Assembly (NCBI GenBank): GCA_964553925.1
Contig: CAZKNR010000328.1
Coordinates: forward strand, 9,053-73,052
DNA from: DAISKN01 sp964553925
Lineage (GTDB): Bacteria; Acidobacteriota; Vicinamibacteria; Marinacidobacterales; SMYC01
Direction of reading: 5' to 3'
Length of the DNA stretch: 64,000 nt
Shown here: piece after piece, positions 1 to 6,607 of the stretch
Layout of the letters: every line of letters starts with the position of its first letter
Numbering within the stretch: the first letter of the stretch is position 1
The notes under the pieces: generated by a model
What the model was told of the DNA's origin: nothing
Seen by the model: only the letters and a program-made list of their open reading frames with translations
Database searches by the model: none
Translations under genes and position numbers: made by a program

Positions 1-16
1 GGCGAACTGCCGGCTA

Positions 17-235
17 TCAGACGCCTCACGTGCCGCCATAGCCGACGGTTACTTTCTCGCCGTCGACGATGACGGGGACGGCCCTTCCGCCGCCGGTCAC
101 CGAGAGCATCTCTTTCATGAGCTCGGGGTTGGACTGTACGTCGTAGTAGTCGACCCCTCGATCCGCATAGGCCTCACGGGCCGCGGTGGTGTAGGGTCAG
201 CCAGCCTTGCCGTAGACTTTGACTTTCTCAGCCAT
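17..235 (-). CDS. Glutaredoxin-like selenoprotein with two in-frame UGA codons
   Basis: Small thioredoxin-fold redox protein, cytoplasmic. Translation from ATG 235 gives MAEKVKVYGKAG, then UGA (199-197), then PYTTAAREAYADRG and a cis-Pro segment GRAVPVIVDG. The UGA sits exactly where glutaredoxins have the first Cys of CPYC, so it is read as selenocysteine (residue 13). A second UGA (28-26) follows GYGGT and is itself followed by Gly, Val and a UGA stop, giving a Sec-x-x-stop tail (72 residues). From memory, NCBI has glutaredoxin-like families named 'UXX-star (seleno)protein' for such a tail. If the second UGA is a real stop, the gene is 26-235 (69 residues). AGGA lies about 8 nt before the start. 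It is the last gene of a Nudix-SDR operon, 22 nt behind the SDR. The alternative, a pseudogene, is disfavoured by intact coding on both sides of the UGA and by the SECIS-like hairpin. Confidence 0.82.
163..186 (-). promoter_or_regulatory. Predicted bacterial SECIS element of the glutaredoxin-like gene
   Basis: Hairpin in the mRNA just 3' of the UGA: CCGC and GGCC pair with GGCC and GCGG around a CGUGA loop, with a UAU bulge on the 3' side. The loop begins 18-19 nt after the UGA and has G as its second base. Bacterial SECIS elements recognised by SelB typically need an upper stem with a G in the first two loop positions, roughly 16-37 nt from the UGA, so geometry and sequence fit. Confidence 0.7.
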
Positions 236-257
236 GGGTAGATCCTAGCACGGAGCT

Positions 258-1088
258 TCAGCTCATCACTTGTCCCCCGCAGATGTTGTAGGCCTGTCCG
301 GTGATCGCCGAGGCGTCGTCCGACGTGAGGTAGAGCACGAGCTTCGCCACCTCGGGCGGATCGATGAACCGCTTGAGCGGAACCCCTGCGATTGCCTGCT
401 CGCGAAACTCTTCCCGAGAGATTCCGAGGACCGCCGCCGACTCGCGGATCCCCTGTTCCGCCATGTCCGTCTCCACCCATCCGGGGCAGAGGGCGTTCAC
501 GGTGATTCCCCGGGGCGCGAGCTCGAGGGCGAGCGCCCGGGTGAAGCCGAGGATTCCGTGCTTCGCCGTGCAGTAGGCGGCGTAGCCGGCAACGCCGAAC
601 CGGCCGAGGACCGAAGACATGTTGACGATGCGTCCGTCGCCCGAGCTCATGAGCGGAAGAGCGTGCCGCGTCACGAGGTAGCTCCCCTTCAGGTTCGTGG
701 CCAGGATCCGATCCCACAACTCGTCGCCGTCTTTGTCTGAAGGGCCCGAAGGGTCCGAAGGGTCCGAAGGGCCCGGAGGGCCCGGAGGGCTCATAGGCGT
801 CCGCCCCGAGATGCCCGCGTTGTTGACGAGGACATGGAGCTTCCCCCAGCTCTTCTCCACCTCGTCGAGAGAGCGCGCGACCTCTTCCCGCGACGTCACG
901 TCGCACTTCAGGGCGATGGCGCGGCGGTCCTTCCGGTTCCACCCATCGGCGAGCCTCTCGAGCTCCCCGAGCGACCGAGCGCAGAGCGCGACCTTGGCGC
1001 CCTCCTCGAGATACGCTTCGGCGATCGCGCGGCCGATCCCTCGGCTCGCTCCGGTGACGAGGACGACTTTTCCGACGAAACGATTCAA
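258..1088 (-). CDS. SDR-family NAD(P)-dependent oxidoreductase with a Gly/Pro/Ser-rich insert
   Basis: Classical short-chain dehydrogenase, 276 aa, 3-oxoacyl-ACP-reductase-like; substrate unknown. It shows the cofactor motif TGASRGIG near residue 12, the NNAG motif, the catalytic Ser in NMSSVLG, the YxxxK in YAAYCTAKHG, and PG after the active site. TTG 1088 is chosen as start because GGAGG lies 5-6 nt upstream and the frame before it does not look SDR-like. The stop of the upstream Nudix gene overlaps this start (TTGA). Odd feature: after NNAGISGRTPM comes a run of Pro, Gly, Ser and Asp encoded by a 9-bp tandem repeat (739-792), in a surface loop where most SDRs have only a few residues. Confidence 0.9.
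   Translation of the reverse strand: MNRFVGKVVLVTGASRGIGRAIAEAYLEEGAKVALCARSLGELERLADGWNRKDRRAIALKCDVTSREEVARSLDEVEKSWGKLHVLVNNAGISGRTPMSPPGPPGPSDPSDPSGPSDKDGDELWDRILATNLKGSYLVTRHALPLMSSGDGRIVNMSSVLGRFGVAGYAAYCTAKHGILGFTRALALELAPRGITVNALCPGWVETDMAEQGIRESAAVLGISREEFREQAIAGVPLKRFIDPPEVAKLVLYLTSDDASAITGQAYNICGGQVMS
739..792. repeat. 9-bp tandem repeat inside the SDR gene
   Basis: Six consecutive 9-bp units of the form GAAGGGYCC/GGAGGGCYC on the plus strand. Read on the minus strand within the SDR they encode a Pro/Gly/Ser/Asp tract. The unit length keeps the frame, so copy number can vary without destroying the gene. Similar 9-bp in-frame repeats occur at 26137-26172 and 60364-60390. Confidence 0.9.
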
Positions 1089-1633
1089 GGGGTCCTCCTC
1101 TTTCGCGGTTCCTTCCGCGGGCAGAGATAGCGCCGCGCGTAGGCGCGGAGAGCGTCGCGGGTGCTCGGGAAGGCGAGCTCCTCCCAGGGAATGTCCGAAG
1201 GCTCGAACGCCTGGAGCTCCAGGCTCTCGTCCGCGGCTCGCGGTTCTCCCGAGACGACGTCGGCTACGTAGACCACGACCACGATGGGCGAGCCGGAGTA
1301 AGAGAAGACGTCCAGAAGCTCCCGAACGCGCACTTCGACGTTCGCTTCCTCGCGGGTCTCGCGGATCGCCGCCTCGACCACCGTCTCCCCGCGATCGACG
1401 AACCCGCCCGGGAACACCCACTTTCCATAGCCCGGTTCGATCGCCCGCTTCAGGAGCACGAGTTTCCCGTCGAGCTCAAAGAGAGTCCCCGCCGCGACCT
1501 TGGGATTCTGAAAGAAGACGAACTCGCAGAGTCGGCAGACGAGCCTCTCCGGCTCGTTCTCCTTCAGAACCTTGGAATCGAGCGCTCCCCCGCATTTGGG
1601 ACAGAAGCGGTACTCGTCTGCCGGAACGCTCAT
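1085..1633 (-). CDS. Nudix hydrolase with N-terminal zinc ribbon
   Basis: Hydrolyses a nucleoside diphosphate linked to another moiety, probably NADH, ADP-ribose or a similar metabolite. 182 aa. The N terminus has CPKC and CRLC, a zinc ribbon as in NudC-like NADH pyrophosphatases. The Nudix box follows: GGFVDRGET, then REAxxEE-type residues in AAIRETREEANVEV, with the metal-binding Glu residues intact. First gene of a minus-strand operon with the SDR (overlap at 1085-1088) and the glutaredoxin-like selenoprotein. Divergent from the next gene across only 45 bp, which must hold both promoters. Exact substrate cannot be told from sequence. Confidence 0.9.
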   Translation of the reverse strand: MSVPADEYRFCPKCGGALDSKVLKENEPERLVCRLCEFVFFQNPKVAAGTLFELDGKLVLLKRAIEPGYGKWVFPGGFVDRGETVVEAAIRETREEANVEVRVRELLDVFSYSGSPIVVVVYVADVVSGEPRAADESLELQAFEPSDIPWEELAFPSTRDALRAYARRYLCPRKEPRKRRTP

Positions 1634-1678
1634 GATGACCTCGTTGATCTATCATCCGATCCGAGGAGAGTCAAAGAA

Positions 1679-2626
1679 ATGGCGACGTTTTTCACCGAAG
1701 AGGAAGTCGGGGCTCTTCTTCCGATGGCGGAAGCGGTGGCCCGAGTCGAGGAAGCCTTCCGTCTCCTTGGCGAGAAAAGGGCCGTGAATCGGCCGCGAGG
1801 GCGGGTCCGGCTGGACAAGCTCGTGTTGCACGTCATGTCCGCCGGGAGCGACGCCCTCGGTTACGCCGGGCTCAAGGTCTACACCACCGGACCCTCTGGC
1901 GCGCGCTTCTATTTCCTCCTCTTCGAGTCCGGCAAGGGTGAGCTCGTGGCGATGATGGCTGCTGACCGCCTCGGGCAAATCCGCACGGGCGCCGCGACCG
2001 CGGTCGCGACCCGCACCCTCGCGCCCCGGGAGGCGTCGCGCGTGGGAATCTACGGGAGCGGCTGGCAGGCCCGATCGCAGCTCGAGGCCCTCGCGGCATC
2101 CCGGACGGTTTCGCAAGTGACGGTTTGGAGCCGCGATCCGGAGAAGCGAAATGCGTTCTGCGACGAGATGACGAAGGTCCTGGAGCTCCCCGTGCGTCCG
2201 GCGTCGCGCCCCGAGGAAGTGGCGTCCGAGTCCGAAATCCTCGTGACCGCCACGAGCTCCAAGGAGCCGGTTCTTCTCGGCGCCTGGCTCGAGCCCGGGC
2301 ACCACGTGAACGCGGTCGGCTCGAACGCCGTCACGCGCCGCGAGATCGACGAGCTCGCGGTGACGCGCGCGGACGTCATCGCCGCCGACTCGGTGGAGCA
2401 GGCGAAGATCGAGTGCGGCGATCTGTTCGCCGTAGTCGAAGCGGGGAAGCTATCCTGGGAGAGCGTCCGCGAGCTTTCTGACGTCGTCCTTGGCGGCTTC
2501 ATCCGCGAGCCCGGGGCCATCACGCTTTTCGAGTCACAGGGGATTGCCATTGAGGACGTGGCGGCGGCGAAAGTGGTGTACGAGAAAGGGCGGGAACAAG
2601 GACGGGGTAGAAGGCTCGATGTCTAG
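1679..2626 (+). CDS. Ornithine cyclodeaminase / mu-crystallin family protein
   Basis: NAD-dependent enzyme of the OCD/mu-crystallin/alanine-dehydrogenase family, 315 aa. The N-terminal half carries the dimerisation and substrate region (GLKVYTTGP, DRLGQIRTGAATAVAT); the Rossmann part has GIYGSGWQARSQLEAL. The Arg-Thr-Gly-Ala-Ala segment and the later HHVNAVGSN are family hallmarks. Members act as ornithine cyclodeaminases, ketimine reductases or L-alanine dehydrogenases, so the substrate is open. GAGGAG lies 11 nt before ATG. It overlaps the next gene by 8 bp, suggesting co-translation. Confidence 0.88.
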   Translation: MATFFTEEEVGALLPMAEAVARVEEAFRLLGEKRAVNRPRGRVRLDKLVLHVMSAGSDALGYAGLKVYTTGPSGARFYFLLFESGKGELVAMMAADRLGQIRTGAATAVATRTLAPREASRVGIYGSGWQARSQLEALAASRTVSQVTVWSRDPEKRNAFCDEMTKVLELPVRPASRPEEVASESEILVTATSSKEPVLLGAWLEPGHHVNAVGSNAVTRREIDELAVTRADVIAADSVEQAKIECGDLFAVVEAGKLSWESVRELSDVVLGGFIREPGAITLFESQGIAIEDVAAAKVVYEKGREQGRGRRLDV

Positions 2627-4454
2627 TCACTCGAAGATGAAGGAGATCCTGGAGTCCGCGGCGGCGGGCGACCGTCTCGCGGAGCTTCTCGTCCCGGTGC
2701 TCGTGCAACCGACGGGAGTCTCGAGCGCGGGTTTCCCGTACCTGCAGCAGGGCGCATGGGAGACGTTCCGCGATCGCGTCCCCCACCTTCTTGGGATGGG
2801 CCAGAAGGTCCTGGAAGCGTGCGACAAGCTCGCGACCGCGTTCGAGGCGAGCGGCGCTTCGGCGGAAGAGAAGAAATCGATTCAGGACGCCGCAACCGTC
2901 GTCCGCCAGGTGGCGCTCACCGCCGCCATCACCGCCCCTCCGGACCTCTGGCTCATGCGGCACGTCCTTGGCGCGTTCGCCGCCCTCGGACTTATCGGAA
3001 GGCTTCTCGAGGGCGAGGCGCTCTACCCCGAGTGCTGTGAAGTCGAGATCGACGGCAAGACCCGGGCGCTCGACCCCGGCGAGCTCGACAAGGACCTCCA
3101 TTTCCTTCTCTCTCGCGGCCTCGTCGAACAGTACGACGAAGGCTTTCGCATCGCCGGCCATCCCCGGGTGCGCGACCTATTTTTCCGGGTCGGTCCCCTC
3201 CCCACGCAAATTCCCGCGAGCGTTACGAGTCTATGGCGGCGTCTCTTTGCCGGCGCGGTGCTCTCGAACGACGAGCTGGAAATCCTCCTCGACCTCGGTC
3301 AGGGCGCGAGGCGGCGCATCGACTTCCGTCAAAACCACTGGATTGCCGACCCCGACGAGCTGGGCCTCGGCTATCGCCTCCTTCCCGTCGTGCTCGGGCT
3401 CCGAGCGAGCGGTCTCACGTCGGCCCTGATCGAAAGCGCCTCGGTGCGGCCCGAGGAGTGGAGCCGGCCGCATCCGGTCGTCGCCTCGGGTGCCCTCGAG
3501 GTGCTCACGGCTTCCGGCTGGATGAAGAGGGAAGGGGAGAGCTACCGGGTCACGACGGTGGGAGCGAGAGGGTTTTCCCGGGGACCTGGACCCTTCGGGA
3601 TCGTCGAGACCTACCATCCGTACATGCAGCGATGCCGTGAGATCCTCCTCCACGGGACGTCTTCGGCCCACGTGAGCCGCGGCGGGAACGTGGGCGCGAG
3701 CCAGGACGCGAACCGAGCGACCTTCGAGCAGGCGAACGACGCGCTCGACCGCTTCTGCCGGGACACCGGATTTCAGTACGGGATTTTCATCGAGCACGCG
3801 ATCGGCCGCGGCGAGGCGACGCGCCAGCGCTACGCGCGGTCGGCAGACTCGCTCCATTATGTGGGAGCGGATCTCGAGGACGCGGCGATCGACGCCGCGA
3901 TGGACCAGCAGCGGCGGGGCGCCCTTCCCGCGAAAATGGTTTTCGTCCGGCAGGCGGACATCGGCCGGCCGGACGCTCTGCTCTCGGCGCTTCAGAGCGC
4001 CGGTCTTTCACCCGAGGGCGCGGTGATGCTCGTGGGAAACGGATTCCACGAAGCGCGCGGACAGACGGACGAGAGCATGGTCGAGGTCTTCCGCGGCTAC
4101 CATCAGGCGGGCTTCGTGCTGCTCTTCACCGAAGAGAGCGCCCTTTCGATCGACGACCTGAGGGCCACCGCCTGGAACACCTACCACGCGGGCTTCAAGT
4201 ACGTGCATGACAAGAGCGGCCAGGCCCTCCGGCCCGCGGAGCCGCCGCCGCGCCCCGCAAGGCTCGGCCGGCCGATGCTCGCGCCCTGGAGCGAGTGCGC
4301 CCAGCAGGCCGGCTACGTTCGCGCCGACGCCTACTGCACGAGGACACGGACCATCTATCCCTACCGGCCGAAGGGCGGCTTCAACCCTTCCATCAGCGTG
4401 AACCACTTCTTCGTGCCCGCGGGGCTCGCGGAGAGGCTTGGACTTCGACCCTGA
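2619..4454 (+). CDS. Large uncharacterised protein, possible methyltransferase-like fold
   Basis: 611 aa, soluble, no signal peptide or membrane segment. I do not recognise the family. The N-terminal half is helical, with segments that look like winged-helix units (for example DKDLHFLLSRGLVEQYDEGFRI and the region around LEVLTASGWMKREGESYRV). The middle has HVSRGGNVGASQDANRATFEQ followed by a Rossmann-like alternation (VGADLEDAAID, AKMVFVRQADIGRP, AVMLVGNGFHE) that resembles a class I SAM-methyltransferase core, with a Cys- and Tyr-rich tail. ATG 2619 overlaps the end of the cyclodeaminase-like gene, so the two are probably co-translated. Converges on the deiodinase-like gene, leaving 4 bp between the stops. 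Confidence 0.75.
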   Translation: MSSHSKMKEILESAAAGDRLAELLVPVLVQPTGVSSAGFPYLQQGAWETFRDRVPHLLGMGQKVLEACDKLATAFEASGASAEEKKSIQDAATVVRQVALTAAITAPPDLWLMRHVLGAFAALGLIGRLLEGEALYPECCEVEIDGKTRALDPGELDKDLHFLLSRGLVEQYDEGFRIAGHPRVRDLFFRVGPLPTQIPASVTSLWRRLFAGAVLSNDELEILLDLGQGARRRIDFRQNHWIADPDELGLGYRLLPVVLGLRASGLTSALIESASVRPEEWSRPHPVVASGALEVLTASGWMKREGESYRVTTVGARGFSRGPGPFGIVETYHPYMQRCREILLHGTSSAHVSRGGNVGASQDANRATFEQANDALDRFCRDTGFQYGIFIEHAIGRGEATRQRYARSADSLHYVGADLEDAAIDAAMDQQRRGALPAKMVFVRQADIGRPDALLSALQSAGLSPEGAVMLVGNGFHEARGQTDESMVEVFRGYHQAGFVLLFTEESALSIDDLRATAWNTYHAGFKYVHDKSGQALRPAEPPPRPARLGRPMLAPWSECAQQAGYVRADAYCTRTRTIYPYRPKGGFNPSISVNHFFVPAGLAERLGLRP

Positions 4455-4458
4455 ATCC

Positions 4459-5109
4459 TTACTCTTGTCGCATGGTCTCGAGAAGCTCGCGGAGCTCTTC
4501 GGGTGCGAAATAGAACGGGCCCATGCCGCCTTTGTAGACGATGCGGCCCTCTCGATCGATGACGTAGATGCGCTCCGGCCAGGCGGCATAGCAGGCCAGG
4601 GCGGTGTTGCGGATGTCGTCGACGAAGGCCTCGGTCTTGACCTCCATGCGATCCAGGAACGTGCGCGCGAGGTCCATCCGCGCCTCGAAGGTCTTTGGCT
4701 GGTCGAAGACGACTTTCGACTCCACGTTGGAATCCATCTGCCACTCGTCCCCGGAGTGGGCTTCTTTGATGTACACCAGGACCAGCTCGACCTGGTCCTT
4801 GAAGTCTTCACGTATTTTTTCGATTTCGGCCAACCTGGCTCGAAAGGGCGGTCACGTGTAGCTGCCGAAGACCAGGACCAGAGGCTTCTCGCGATAGAGA
4901 TCGGAGATCTTCTTTGGGCCGGAGCCGTCGGCGGAGGCGAGCTCGAGGTCGGGAGCGAGATCCCCGACGGCGAGTGAGCCCTCGGAGCGGATGTCGTACT
5001 CGTTGTAGCGGATCCAGGCCCGCTTCATCGCCTCGTAATAGCAGAAGGCTCCGAGGCCAGCGACGGCGACCCCCGTCGCCGCGATCTTGAGCCACTTTTT
5101 TTTCATCAT
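4459..5109 (-). CDS. Iodothyronine-deiodinase-like selenoprotein, membrane-anchored
   Basis: 216 aa including one selenocysteine. Residues 1-30 (MMKKKWLKIAATGVAVAG...) form one N-terminal anchor, placing the thioredoxin-fold domain probably outside the cytoplasmic membrane. The key motif is FGSYT-UGA-PPF, matching the vertebrate deiodinase FGSCT-U-PSF; UGA (4854-4852) is residue 86. Downstream family features are YIKEAHSGDEW (deiodinase YIEEAH..DGW) and a conserved C-terminal thioredoxin strand (RIYVIDREGRIVYKGGMGP). GGAGGG lies 9 nt before ATG 5109, which overlaps the hydantoinase stop as ATGA. Without UGA readthrough only 85 residues would be made. Function in bacteria is unknown: reductive dehalogenation or peroxide/thiol chemistry are both possible. 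Confidence 0.88.
4824..4845 (-). promoter_or_regulatory. Predicted bacterial SECIS element of the deiodinase-like gene
   Basis: Six nucleotides after the UGA the mRNA folds into UUUCG, bulged A, GCCA, loop GGU, UGGC, CGAAA. That is nine perfect base pairs with one bulge. The GGU loop starts 17 nt after the UGA and has G in both of its first two positions, which matches the SelB-binding requirements of bacterial SECIS elements closely. Confidence 0.78.
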
Positions 5110-6509
5110 CTTGGACTTCCCTCCGGAGTTCGCGCGGTGCCTGCCTCTCTTCGAACGAACGCTCCGTCAGTCGTGCTCCCGACGTGCTTCTGGTCTCGAA
5201 CCACGACTTTACCTCGCAGGAGGACGGTGTCGGGAACACCCGTCACCTCCGTGCCCTCGTAGGGGTTGTAGTCGACCTTCATGCGGTGGGTTTTCGCGCT
5301 GATGGTCCACTTGCGCTCCTTGTCCCAGAGGACGAGGTCGGCGTCGGCCCCCACGGTGATCGAGCCCTTGCGCGGGTAGAGACCGAAGATCTTGGCGGGG
5401 CGCGTGGACACGAGCTCGACGAAGCGGTTCATGGTGATGCGGCCCCGGTTGACTCCGCCCTCGTGGAGAAGCATCAGCCGGTTCTCGATCCCGGGAGCAC
5501 CGTTCGGGATCTTGCTGAAGTCGCCCTTGCCTATCTCTTTTTGCTCCTTCATGCAGAAGCTGCAATGGTCCGTAGAGACCGCCTGGAGGGCGTCGGTCGA
5601 AAGCCCGTTCCAGAGCCTTTCCTCGTTTCCTTTGGGGCGAAGGGGAGGGGACATCACGTACTTGGCGCCCTCGAACCCGGGCTTCTCGTAGTCTTCATAC
5701 GAAAGGAAGAGATATTGAGGGCAGGTCTCGGCGAAAACCGGAAGGCCTCTCTCCCGGGCCCGGCGGACCTCTTCCATCGCGTCGCCCGCGGAGAGATGCA
5801 CGATGTAGACGGGAACGCCGGCCATCTCGGCGAGAGCGATGGCCCTTCGCGTGGCCTCGGCCTCGGCGCTCATCGGCCGGGTCAGCGCGTGCCACTTGGG
5901 CTCGGTGTGCCCTTCCGCGAGCGCCCGCTTCACCAGGATATCGATGACCCCACCGTTTTCGGCGTGCATGCAGATGAGACCGCCGTTGTCCCGCGTTCGC
6001 AGCATCGCCTGGAAGATGGTGGCGTCGTCCACCATGAAGACCCCGGGGTAGGCCATGAAGAGCTTGAAGGTGGTGATGCCTTCGGAGACCAGCTCGTCCA
6101 TCTCCTTCAGGTGGGACTCCTTGAGATCGCGCACGATCGTGTGGAACGAGTAGTCGATCGCCGCCTTTCCCTCGGCGCGGGCGAACCAGGCGTCGACCCC
6201 CTTTCGCAGCGAGCTTCCGAAGTCCTGAATGGCGAAGTCGATCACCGTGGTGGTGCCGCCGCAGACGGCGGCCGTGGTGCCGCTCGTCCAATCGTCCGCG
6301 GTCACCGTGCCCCCGAAGGGCATGTCGAGGTGAGTATGGACGTCGATGCCTCCGGGCATCACGAGCTTTCCCGAGGCGTCGAGGGTCTCGGCGCCCTCGA
6401 GATTGAGACCCATGACCGCGATCTTCCCGCCCGATATCCCGATATCGCAGCGGTAGGTGTCATCGGCAGTCACGACGGTGCCCCCCCGAATGACCGTGTC
6501 GATACGCAT
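5106..6509 (-). CDS. Dihydropyrimidinase / hydantoinase
   Basis: Cyclic-amidohydrolase-family enzyme, 467 aa, opening dihydropyrimidine or 5-substituted hydantoin rings to N-carbamoyl amino acids. Binuclear metal site: HxH in DVHTHLDMPF (about residues 58-60), the carbamylated Lys in TTFKLFMAYPG, His in MHAENG and IVHLSAGD, and Asp in STDHCSF. Start ATG 6509 gives the usual N terminus MRIDTVIRGGTVV. Its product is the substrate of the carbamoylases at 22234-25379. The stop overlaps the start of the deiodinase-like gene (ATGA). Divergent from the aldehyde dehydrogenase gene. Confidence 0.95.
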   Translation of the reverse strand: MRIDTVIRGGTVVTADDTYRCDIGISGGKIAVMGLNLEGAETLDASGKLVMPGGIDVHTHLDMPFGGTVTADDWTSGTTAAVCGGTTTVIDFAIQDFGSSLRKGVDAWFARAEGKAAIDYSFHTIVRDLKESHLKEMDELVSEGITTFKLFMAYPGVFMVDDATIFQAMLRTRDNGGLICMHAENGGVIDILVKRALAEGHTEPKWHALTRPMSAEAEATRRAIALAEMAGVPVYIVHLSAGDAMEEVRRARERGLPVFAETCPQYLFLSYEDYEKPGFEGAKYVMSPPLRPKGNEERLWNGLSTDALQAVSTDHCSFCMKEQKEIGKGDFSKIPNGAPGIENRLMLLHEGGVNRGRITMNRFVELVSTRPAKIFGLYPRKGSITVGADADLVLWDKERKWTISAKTHRMKVDYNPYEGTEVTGVPDTVLLRGKVVVRDQKHVGSTTDGAFVRREAGTARTPEGSPR

Positions 6510-6562
6510 GGGGGGAGGATAAGGTCTCCTCGTTCGCGAAATCAAGTTGGCGTGGTAACGTA

Positions 6563-6594
6563 GCGGTTTACCGCGCCGTAGCGTCTTCGCGAAG
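6563..6594. promoter_or_regulatory. Palindromes in the divergent hydantoinase/aldehyde dehydrogenase promoter region
   Basis: The 98-bp gap between the divergent genes holds two short perfect palindromes: GCGGTTTACCGC (6563-6574) and CTTCGCGAAG (6585-6594). They could be operator sites controlling both genes, but short palindromes are common in high-GC DNA and no regulator gene is adjacent. Confidence 0.3.
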
Positions 6595-6607
6595 GCGGGA
6601 GGTTTCG

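Noticed and set aside
26..235. Reading the glutaredoxin-like and deiodinase-like genes as pseudogenes broken by stop codons
   Set aside because: In each the UGA falls exactly on the catalytic Sec/Cys position, coding is intact on both sides, and a SECIS-like hairpin follows at the right distance.
5184..6563. Long plus-strand open frame opposite the hydantoinase gene
   Set aside because: Shadow of the real gene caused by high GC; no recognisable motifs, while the minus frame has every metal ligand.
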